A stretch of 64,000 nucleotides of DNA, taken from contig NZ_JANCTC010000020.1 of the NCBI RefSeq assembly GCF_024297145.1, positions 1 to 64,000 of the forward strand, given 5' to 3'. The notes beneath the pieces are model-generated. The model saw only the letters and a list, made by a program, of their open reading frames with translations. It did not search any database and had not been told where the DNA came from. Source of the stretch: Mesorhizobium sp. LMG 17147 (GTDB lineage: Bacteria; Pseudomonadota; Alphaproteobacteria; Rhizobiales; Rhizobiaceae). How positions within the stretch are numbered: the first letter of the stretch is position 1; the number at the start of each line of letters is the position of its first letter. This document shows, one piece after another, positions 57,260-64,000 of the stretch. A program made the translations under genes and the position numbers.

Positions 57260-57462
57260 TGATGAGTCCCGGCAGCTCTCGCGGTGACTCCGGCCATTGT
57301 GTTGGACCGAACCTTGGAGCCGGCCCGGAACACAGCAATTGAAGGCAGGGCAGGCGCATTCGTGACCTGCCGACGCTTGGAATTGTCGAATTTTGTGAAA
57401 CGCAAGGGATCTTCTGTCGGGGTCTCTTGTGGGGATTTCAACGTCACGTCTGAGGATGCACA

Positions 57463-59400
57463 ATGTCGGCCAGCAATCTTTCAACTTTCTACCGCTCAAA
57501 TTCGCTACAGTCCGCAAGGGGTTGGCCGGGCCTGAAAGTTTCCCATTTTGCGACCCAGCATCAGCAAAGTGCATCGTGCTTCGAAGCGATGCTGTCCACT
57601 TGTGTGCTGGCAAACAAGCCCGGCTCTTTCGCGCAAGGGGATCTGCCAACGTCGAATCTTGATTCGACAATGGATAAATTGCGGCAGGACCCTTTGGGCC
57701 ATCTGGCACCGGATGTCGAATCGACATTGAAGGGCTTGGAGCAACACCCACTGGATCTGCTGCCGCCACATATGAGGGCGGCTCTCAAGGAGGACCAATC
57801 GCAACGCTCCAAGGCGACTGAAGCCCAACATCTGCTCCGCGTCACCCCGAAGATCGAGCCGGCTCCCAGGCCGAGCCCCGGAATCACGTGGAACGGTGGG
57901 TCGCTGACCACGGCTGAGTTGCAGATTGTTGCGGTACTCAACCGTCACAAGGACCAATGCCCGCTTAGTTGGAAGTCGTTGACCGAGAAAGCCAATGATC
58001 CCTCTACGCCACCGGATCTGAAAGCGGCGATCAAGGGACTGCAGCAGGATTCGGGACTTTTTTATGCGATTGGCTCGCAGGGCGACGGCCGCTGTGGAGG
58101 CAAGATCAACGCCAAGGACTTGGCCGGATTTTCAAACCACCACCCACAAGTTGCTGCATTTCAGGAAGCCCAAGCGCAAAGCTACGAGCAGAACTACATA
58201 CCATCCGACGGCAGCGGAGGTTTGCAGCCTTCGGTCATGACCTTGAGCGATGCCTTGCGGGAGTTTTACCGGTACTCCGAAAATCTGTCCAAGGACCTGA
58301 GTCTGGATGAGTTCAAGAAAATGGTCGGCGGCGAATCGAAAAACGGCAAATTTCCGCCCCAGGTCATTGCGGCGGCGCAATATTTCCTCGATCACCCCGA
58401 TGCTTGGAACCAGTTGTGCGGTGGCTCGAAAGGGAAGATGCACAAAGAGGATTTCCTGCAAGTCGCCTCATCGTCGATGAGCCTCACGCAAACTGAGCTG
58501 AATACGGTCGAGATGATCAAGGACCATCAGGACACGTTCTTTGGAAGCGGTGTTCTGACTCGCGACAAACTGGCGAAAATGAAAGACGACAAGAGCCTTG
58601 ATCCGAAAGTGCGGGAAGCAGCCTCTCAGCTCCTTTCAGATCCTCTTTTGTTTGGCCTCCTGAACAATTCGATCACGGGCTATAAGACCCATCATAAATT
58701 CTTCGACTTTGGCGGCGGGCATACGGTTGATTCCGGCAATATCAGCAAAAAAGACTTTGCCCATTTTTGCACAAACATGTCGTCTGCGAACCGCAACGTT
58801 CAGCAGCCAATCACCCACGGCGCCCAAACCGCAGAAGAGCAGAATGCCGTCGCGGACATGAAGATGGGCCTGATGGACCAGCCTGACATTAAGTCAGCCA
58901 AAAAGAACGGCGGGGCCGTCATGCACGTCGTCGACTCCGTGCTCAAAATCGAGACGAAAGTGCTCGACTTGGCGGCAACGGCGGTGGGACTGCTCAGCTT
59001 CATTCCGGGCCTCGGACAAGTAGCCGATCTTGCCTCGATGGTTCTCGAGGCTGAGTCGCAAGCAGCCAATCTCCTGCGTACGGCCATTAACGGAGGCGAT
59101 ATGAAGCGAGCGCTGGAGGAAGCTGGCCTCAATATGGCCGCGCAGGCGATCGGCCTTATCGCAGGCCCCGAGGTCAAGCTGGCCATTCGAAATGGGCTCG
59201 TAAAGCACCTGATGGAAGAGGCCTTGGCGGCAGGCATTGATCTTTCGGTCTCGACGGCGCAGGACTACGCAGAAGGCTATGTGAATAACCTCAAAGCGCG
59301 CCTTGCAGGCGGCCCTGAGCAAAACCTAGGCCTTCCGAGCATGCCATCATTCCAGAGTGTGGCAAGCAATGTGCCCTTCGTCGGCATTGCCTTATCCTAG
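57463..59400 (+). CDS. nopX: T3SS translocon protein NopX (NolX)
   Basis: 645 residues; GAGGA lies 7 bases before the ATG. It contains three related blocks starting W-x-x-LCGGSKGKMHKEDF-type or D-GRCGGKINAKDLAGF (residues ~200, ~320, ~425), each with an EF-hand-like spacing also seen in HrpF, and hydrophobic C-terminal segments (VLDLAATAVGLLSFIPGLGQ; ALEEAGLNMAAQAIGLIAGP) that could insert in the host membrane. NolX/NopX is the rhizobial homologue of the Xanthomonas translocon protein HrpF and is secreted at the infection thread. Known as a determinant of host cultivar range in S. fredii. Confidence 0.95.
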   Translation: MSASNLSTFYRSNSLQSARGWPGLKVSHFATQHQQSASCFEAMLSTCVLANKPGSFAQGDLPTSNLDSTMDKLRQDPLGHLAPDVESTLKGLEQHPLDLLPPHMRAALKEDQSQRSKATEAQHLLRVTPKIEPAPRPSPGITWNGGSLTTAELQIVAVLNRHKDQCPLSWKSLTEKANDPSTPPDLKAAIKGLQQDSGLFYAIGSQGDGRCGGKINAKDLAGFSNHHPQVAAFQEAQAQSYEQNYIPSDGSGGLQPSVMTLSDALREFYRYSENLSKDLSLDEFKKMVGGESKNGKFPPQVIAAAQYFLDHPDAWNQLCGGSKGKMHKEDFLQVASSSMSLTQTELNTVEMIKDHQDTFFGSGVLTRDKLAKMKDDKSLDPKVREAASQLLSDPLLFGLLNNSITGYKTHHKFFDFGGGHTVDSGNISKKDFAHFCTNMSSANRNVQQPITHGAQTAEEQNAVADMKMGLMDQPDIKSAKKNGGAVMHVVDSVLKIETKVLDLAATAVGLLSFIPGLGQVADLASMVLEAESQAANLLRTAINGGDMKRALEEAGLNMAAQAIGLIAGPEVKLAIRNGLVKHLMEEALAAGIDLSVSTAQDYAEGYVNNLKARLAGGPEQNLGLPSMPSFQSVASNVPFVGIALS

Positions 59401-59559
59401 CCGTCGCCTTGCGCGGAAGCTTTGGCTCGCGCGCTGACATAAGGGTCATTGTGGCACAAGCAGGGGTTCATCCGCATCAACGCAAGCGGTGTTCCTGACG
59501 CCATCTGGATCGGACTGTGAGGGGGATGTCCGAAGTCTGTGAAGGCTTCGGTATATGAC
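59401..59559. other. Spacer after nopX
   Basis: No gene. The T3SS locus ends here and mobile-element debris begins. Confidence 0.5.
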
Positions 59560-59793
59560 GACTTCAGAGTTACGCTGAGCCCAGCCATCTCGAGCCGGTG
59601 CGCCGGGTCGAGGTTTTCACGGGCGCCGGCCGGCAGCGGGGATGGTCTCCGGAAGGCACGGCGCGGATGGTGGCGGAGCGGCGCAGCCGAAGGAACGGCT
59701 GTCGCGCGCCCAGGGCGGCCTCCCGAACAGCCAGACGATGATCTCCTGCCTTGGGCCTATATCCTTGTGCCCACGCTCAAGGCAGTCGGCTGA
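59560..59793 (+). pseudogene. IS66 remnant: TnpA start joined to TnpC end
   Basis: RVEVFTGAGRRRGWSPEGTA matches the N-terminus of an IS66 TnpA; within ~120 bases the sequence becomes NSQTDDLLPWAYI, the C-terminus of TnpC, ending with TGA at ~59793. A deletion of roughly 2 kb has removed everything between. Confidence 0.75.
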
Positions 59794-59879
59794 AAACAGC
59801 GCTGATTTAAAACAGCATTATCCTGCACTGCACCCTCGATCCTTGCGCTCACCGATCGCTCGTCGACACGCACGCGGTC

Positions 59880-60110
59880 AAGTCGTTATCGGCGCTATGC
59901 CGATGGGCTTCGAGAGCAAGGTGGACGCTGAGCGGTGCGTCAGCCTCAGGGCGCGGCTGGCCAGCTTTGCGTCTCACGCTCTATGACGGCAACACCCGGC
60001 TGATCCACTTGGCCTGTTCGGGGGCTCCCGGCAGCGGCGCGGAAGCCACGGTCCGCCTTCCTCGGCTTCAGGCCAAAGACACCGCAGCATGCTCCAGAGC
60101 TATGTCTGCC
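59880..60110 (+). pseudogene. Group II intron reverse transcriptase/maturase remnant
   Basis: In shifting frames: GFESKVDAERCVSLRARLAS, then LTLYDGNTRLIHLA and KPRSAFLGF. These match the reverse-transcriptase stretch after the catalytic YADD box in group II intron proteins (F-E-x-K-x-D-A-E; L-x-L-x-x-x-K-T-R-L-I-x-F; FLGF). The active site and the maturase end are missing. Confidence 0.75.
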
Positions 60111-60458
60111 GCCTTCGCCCCATCGTCGCTGGTCATGTGGAAAGGACAAGTAGGCTACGCACCCCATAATCCCGTCGGGCAGGATTCGGCAGTCGACGGC
60201 GAGACATTCGCCAAACCTCATTCTTGATTCTCAGCAACGTTAAAAAAAATTCACATAATGTTCGTGAGCGTAGTCTCCTGTCAGGTGGTACATTCGCCAC
60301 AATATCTGGCGTCTTAGTCGTAGAAAGGACTGTGATCCATCTTCCATTAGCATCCATACCAGCGGATTTACAGCAAATGACGAGAGAGGTCTCATGCGGA
60401 TTGATGGGGATAGAAGGGCTAGCGGCTTGCTGCATCCCGTCCGGGTTGATGCCAGCCA
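60111..60458. other. No gene recognised; upstream of the ArsR-like gene
   Basis: AT-richer than the surroundings near 60240-60330. Probably holds the promoter of the arsR-glyA-metK cluster; no specific site could be defined. Confidence 0.4.
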
Positions 60459-60803
60459 ATGTTGACACTGGTAAATCGCCTAAGGACGGCAGCGCATCTT
60501 GATCGTCTTCGAATCCTGGGCCTTTGCGCGCATGCGGATCTAACCGTCGGCGAGCTGGCCGATATTACCAGTCTGCCTCGCGAGCAGGTTCGACGCCACG
60601 TCCGGCGGCTGGTCAGAGCCAACTTTCTTTGCTGCAACGAACAACGTCCGCAGTCTTCGTACCATATGCAAGCAGGAGGCAAGGATGGCGGGCTGGCTCA
60701 ATTGGTGGTCGATCTCCTGCCCCACGATGATGGCCACCATAAAAGAGACCTACAACGCCTGGAAGCAATACAAGACGCGCGGTTGAAGGGACCGCCTGCT
60801 TGA
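60459..60803 (+). CDS. ArsR-like winged-helix regulator, short form
   Basis: 114 residues. Residues ~10-75 form a winged helix (AAHLDRLRILGLCAHADLTV; ELADITSLPREQVRRHVRRL). No ArsR metal-binding cysteines are in place (LCCNE has two Cys in the wing, not in the DNA helix). The C-terminal part (LLPHDDGHHKRDLQRLEAIQ) resembles the linker of alpha-proteobacterial ArsR proteins that carry a methyltransferase domain, which is missing here. ArsR-type regulators (SahR group) control S-adenosylmethionine recycling genes in proteobacteria, which fits the neighbours. It ends 37 bases before glyA; one operon is likely. Confidence 0.65.
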   Translation: MLTLVNRLRTAAHLDRLRILGLCAHADLTVGELADITSLPREQVRRHVRRLVRANFLCCNEQRPQSSYHMQAGGKDGGLAQLVVDLLPHDDGHHKRDLQRLEAIQDARLKGPPA

Positions 60804-60840
60804 TCGTGAAATAGATCAGTCCAAATGGAGCGCGACTACG

Positions 60841-62178
60841 ATGGATAACTCCGCCGGCGGCGCCATCGCGCAGCCCGACACTTACGGGCGGCCTCACTTA
60901 GCCGCCGTCGACTCCCGCGTTCACGAACTGCTTCTAAGACAGGAGCGCCAGGAGCGGACAACTCTCAAACTGATCGCCTCCGAGAACTTTGCCTCCTCGG
61001 CGGTGTTGGAAGCGACCGGGTCGATTTTCACCAACAAGTATGCCGAGGGATACCCCGGTGCGCGCTACTACGCCGGAAACGAGATCGTCGATGAGCTTGA
61101 GACCCTCGCGATCGAGCGCCTGAAAGCGCTATTTGGCAGTGAACACGCCAACGTCCAGCCTTATTCAGGCTCGCCAGCCAACCAGGCTGTCTATCGCGCG
61201 CTTTTGAGCCCCCGTGACAAAGTGATGGGCTTGCCTTTACCCGAAGGCGGCCATCTGACTCACGGTTGGTCCGTCAATTTTTCCGGCAGCGATTATCAGC
61301 GCGTCCCGTACAGGCTGCACGAAAAGACACAGCAAATTGACTATGACCACTTGCGCGAGACCGCCAAGCGGGAACGCCCGAAGCTAATTTGGGTCGGCGG
61401 AACTGCTTATCCGCGTATTTTTGACTACGCGGCAATGGCCGAAATTGCTTCGGAGGTGAACTCGTATCTGGTGGCTGACATCGCCCACATCAGCGGCCTG
61501 GTTGTCGCAGGAGTGCATCCGAACCCCGTGCCCCATTGCGATGTGGTCACCAGCACCTCTCACAAGTCGATCCGCGGTCCCCGGGGTGGCTTCATTTTAT
61601 CAAGGAATGAAGACCGTTATCAGCCCCTCCATCATCCGAAGAGCAAACACAATCTGGCCAAACGTATAGACCGCGCCGTGTTCCCTCTTCTGCAAGGCGG
61701 ACCGCATATGAATACTATCGCCGCGCTTGCCGTCGCTTTGCAGGAAGCAGCGAACTCGTCCTTTCGTGTCTACGGTCAGCAGATCGTCCACAACGCCAAG
61801 GCTCTGGCCCAGGCGCTTCTGGAGCGAGGTTATGAACTCGTCACCGGGGGCACTGACAATCACATGCTGATCCTTGATCTTCGGGACCGGCCGCTGTCAG
61901 GCAAAGCCTATGCGGAGCGCTTATCGCGTGCAGGCATCATTGCGAATTTCAATATGGTCCCGGGCGACCGGCGGCATCCGGCGCTGACAAGCGGCATCCG
62001 CTTAGGGACACCAGCGGTGACGTCCATGGGCATGCGCGAAACGGAGATGGTGCAGATCGCCGCTTTCATCGACTCGGTCTGCCGCCAGCCCGATGACCAG
62101 GAAGTTCATGCGAGCGTACGAAGAGACGTTGCCGACTTCTGCACTGCGTTCGATGTTCCCGGCATCCCCGACCGATAA
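60841..62178 (+). CDS. glyA: Serine hydroxymethyltransferase
   Basis: 445 residues. The PLP lysine is in VVTSTSHKSIRGPRGGFI and other family marks are NFASSAVLEATGS, NKYAEGYPGARYYAGNEIVD and YSGSPANQAVY. It converts serine + tetrahydrofolate to glycine + 5,10-methylene-tetrahydrofolate. One-carbon units from this step feed methionine regeneration, so the pairing with metK makes sense. Likely an accessory copy beside a housekeeping glyA elsewhere. The frame is intact and the length is normal. Confidence 0.96.
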   Translation: MDNSAGGAIAQPDTYGRPHLAAVDSRVHELLLRQERQERTTLKLIASENFASSAVLEATGSIFTNKYAEGYPGARYYAGNEIVDELETLAIERLKALFGSEHANVQPYSGSPANQAVYRALLSPRDKVMGLPLPEGGHLTHGWSVNFSGSDYQRVPYRLHEKTQQIDYDHLRETAKRERPKLIWVGGTAYPRIFDYAAMAEIASEVNSYLVADIAHISGLVVAGVHPNPVPHCDVVTSTSHKSIRGPRGGFILSRNEDRYQPLHHPKSKHNLAKRIDRAVFPLLQGGPHMNTIAALAVALQEAANSSFRVYGQQIVHNAKALAQALLERGYELVTGGTDNHMLILDLRDRPLSGKAYAERLSRAGIIANFNMVPGDRRHPALTSGIRLGTPAVTSMGMRETEMVQIAAFIDSVCRQPDDQEVHASVRRDVADFCTAFDVPGIPDR

Positions 62179-62235
62179 GCCACCCCAATCCAGAAACTCC
62201 TCACTAACTCCAGCACTTGAAGCGAGGGCATTTTT

Positions 62236-63411
62236 ATGACCAGGCAGTTCGTGTTCTCTTCCGAATCCGTCGGCGCGGGACACCCCGATAAGATGGCAGA
62301 CAACATCTCCGATGCCATTCTCGATGCGGTCCTGCGCACCGATCCGAAGGCGCGCGTCGCCTGTGAAGTGTTGGTGAAGACGGGGATGGTCGTTGTGGCT
62401 GGCGAGATCACCAGCCATGCCCACATCGATTACAGCCAAGTCGCCCGCGATACGATACTCGATATTGGCTACGACGATGATGCGATTGGCTTTGATGGTC
62501 GACGTTGCGCCGTCGTTCTGGCCCTCACCGAGCAGTCGCCCGACATAAGCCAGGGCGTTGATGAAGGACGAGGGCAGGATCTCGGGCAGGGGGCAGGGGA
62601 TCAGGGCATCATGTTTGGATTCGCATGCAACGAGACGGATACATTGATGCCCCTGCCGATCCAACTCGCTCACCATTTGACGAAAAGACAGGCCGAGGTC
62701 CGGAAAGCGGGACAGCTTGGCTGGCTGCGTCCGGACGTGAAATCTCAAGTGTCCGTACGCTACGAAGGGCTCCGCCCGGTGGCGCTGGATACCATAGTCC
62801 TGTCGACGCAGCATGACGAAGCGGTCTCACAAGCCACGGTACGCGAAGGCGTCATTGAGGAGATCATAAAACCGGTCCTGCCGGCCCACCTGGATACTTC
62901 GGGGATCAGATTTCTGGTCAACCCAACAGGGCGGTTCGTGGTCGGTGGGCCTGCCGGCGACTGCGGCCTCACAGGACGGAAGATCATCGTCGATTCCTAC
63001 GGTGGGACCGGGCGTCACGGCGGCGGTGCCTTTTCGGGCAAGGACCCATCCAAGGTTGACCGCTCGGCGGCCTATGCCGCCCGGTATGTCGCGAAGAACA
63101 TCGTTGCCAGCGGCCTTGCGGAGGTCTGCGAGGTTCAGCTTGCCTACGCGATCGGCGTGGCCAGTCCGGTTTCTGTCATGGTCAATACTTTCGGAACCGC
63201 AAGGATCGAGGAAAAAAGGATCGAGCGCCTTGTTCTCGAGGTTTTCAATCTCCGACCGAAAGGCATCATCAAGATGCTTGATCTCTTACGCCCGATATAC
63301 CGCAAGACGGCGACATACGGACACTTCGGGCGTGAAGAGCCTGAGTTCACCTGGGAGAAGACGGACAAAGCTGACGATTTGCTGCGTGAAGCAGGACCGG
63401 CAGCTGCGTGA
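62236..63411 (+). CDS. metK: S-adenosylmethionine synthetase
   Basis: 391 residues with the MetK signatures [12 protein letters not shown] (ATP-binding) and [19 protein letters not shown] (P-loop). N-terminal [20 protein letters not shown] holds the catalytic His/Asp. It makes S-adenosylmethionine from methionine and ATP. About 57 bases after glyA. Likely an island copy in addition to the chromosomal metK. Confidence 0.95.
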   Translation: MTRQFVFSSESVGAGHPDKMADNISDAILDAVLRTDPKARVACEVLVKTGMVVVAGEITSHAHIDYSQVARDTILDIGYDDDAIGFDGRRCAVVLALTEQSPDISQGVDEGRGQDLGQGAGDQGIMFGFACNETDTLMPLPIQLAHHLTKRQAEVRKAGQLGWLRPDVKSQVSVRYEGLRPVALDTIVLSTQHDEAVSQATVREGVIEEIIKPVLPAHLDTSGIRFLVNPTGRFVVGGPAGDCGLTGRKIIVDSYGGTGRHGGGAFSGKDPSKVDRSAAYAARYVAKNIVASGLAEVCEVQLAYAIGVASPVSVMVNTFGTARIEEKRIERLVLEVFNLRPKGIIKMLDLLRPIYRKTATYGHFGREEPEFTWEKTDKADDLLREAGPAAA

Positions 63412-63430
63412 GGGCGGCTGGATCAAGCGC

Positions 63431-64000
63431 ATGCGGCAACCCATTTCAACTCGCGAGACCACGCCCGGCCGGCATGGCAAGAAGCCGGCTCGGGTTTTTG
63501 GCGGAGATTTTGATGCGGATTATGACGTGCTCTGCATCGGTAATGCCATTGTCGACATCATCGCCCAGTGCGACGAGGCATTCCTCGAGACCAACGGCAT
63601 CATCAAGGGAGCGATGAACCTCATCGACACAAGGCGCGCCGAGCTGCTCTACAGCCGCATGGGTCCGGCGATCGAGGCCTCCGGCGGCAGCGCCGGCAAC
63701 ACGGCGGCCGGCGTCGCCAGCTTTGGCGGCCGCGCCGCCTTCTTCGGCAAGGTCTCCAACGATGCGCTGGGCGAAATCTACGCCCACGACATCCATGCGC
63801 AAGGCGTCGCCTTCGACACCACGCCGCTCAAGGGTGAACCGCCGACGGCGCGCTCGATGATCTTCGTCACGCCCGACGGCGAGCGCTCGATGAACACCTA
63901 TCTCGGCGCCTGCGTCGAGCTCGGGCCTGAGGATGTCGAGGCGGACAAGGCCTCTGGCGCCAAGGTCACCTATTTCGAAGGCTATCTGTGGGATCCGCCG
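63431..64000 (+). CDS. PfkB-family sugar/nucleoside kinase (adenosine-kinase-like), 5' part
   Basis: Open from ATG 63431 to the window edge (190 codons). DYDVLCIGNAIVDIIAQCDE, GGSAGNTAAGVASFGGRAAF (first PfkB signature) and FFGKVSNDALGEIY are present; the second signature (D-T-x-G-A-G-D) would be beyond the edge. The homologous N-terminus normally begins at about DVLCIGN, so the first ~35 residues (QPISTRETTPGRHGKKPARV) are extra and may be an artefact of how this segment was joined to the metK end. If it phosphorylates adenosine it would drain the end product of the methyl cycle. Incomplete. Confidence 0.8.
   Translation, partial: MRQPISTRETTPGRHGKKPARVFGGDFDADYDVLCIGNAIVDIIAQCDEAFLETNGIIKGAMNLIDTRRAELLYSRMGPAIEASGGSAGNTAAGVASFGGRAAFFGKVSNDALGEIYAHDIHAQGVAFDTTPLKGEPPTARSMIFVTPDGERSMNTYLGACVELGPEDVEADKASGAKVTYFEGYLWDPP

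Noticed and set aside
60270-60320. Possible sigma-54 or NifA-type site near TGGTACATTCGCCACA
   Set aside because: The GG-GC spacing does not fit the -24/-12 rule, and no TGT-N10-ACA was found.

Overview
The window looks like part of a symbiosis island from a Mesorhizobium (M. loti / M. japonicum-like) rhizobium. The evidence is a rhizobial-type (Rhc) type III secretion system with Nop proteins and tts-box promoters, a MucR/Ros-family regulator, rhizobial IS families, ICE-type genes (a DUF6499/DUF2285 pair resembling the excision activator FseA, and integrase relics) and many decayed metabolic genes. No rRNA, tRNA or CRISPR array was seen.

Left part (1-36 kb): an accessory region rich in pseudogenes and mobile elements. 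It holds a putative sulfotransferase, a DsbA-like gene present in two damaged copies, a TlpA-like thioredoxin, relics of gabD, fic, an M16 peptidase, kup and an omptin, an intact CorA transporter, an AbiEi-like/HipA-like fusion gene with two palindromic operators, and a canonical hipBA pair. A complete IS66-family element (20262-23088) can be delimited to the base by imperfect terminal repeats and an 8-bp target duplication. Then follow tyrosine recombinase relics, an IS21 relic, an M41-like metallopeptidase, a 579-bp internally deleted IS256-type element with intact ends, a tra-box-like dyad and an FseA-like frameshifted gene. A gabD + M16-peptidase pair at 30.6-35.2 kb is intact; the left part carries a degraded copy of the same pair, split by the fic/HipA-like block.

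Middle (36.8-38 kb): cspA and a zinc-ligand-lacking mucR-type gene converge on a shared hairpin terminator.

Right part (38.2-59.4 kb): the type III secretion locus. One minus-strand operon runs nopC-nopA-sctD-y4yR-like-rhcV-y4yS. A second runs nopB-rhcJ-nolU-nolV-rhcN-y4yJ-rhcQ-rhcR-rhcS-rhcT-rhcU. nolW (secretin, N-terminal part) and nopX (translocon) are on the plus strand. Two likely effectors, a large unassigned one and a NopP-like one, lie between the two operons. Five tts boxes precede nopC, the large effector, nopP, nopB and nopX, so one activator (TtsI, not in this window) probably switches on needle, translocon and effectors together. The second secretin part (RhcC2) is also not in this window.

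Far right (59.5-64 kb): IS66 and group II intron relics, then a methyl-cycle cluster: an ArsR-like regulator, glyA, a metK homologue and the start of a PfkB-family (adenosine-type) kinase that runs off the end.
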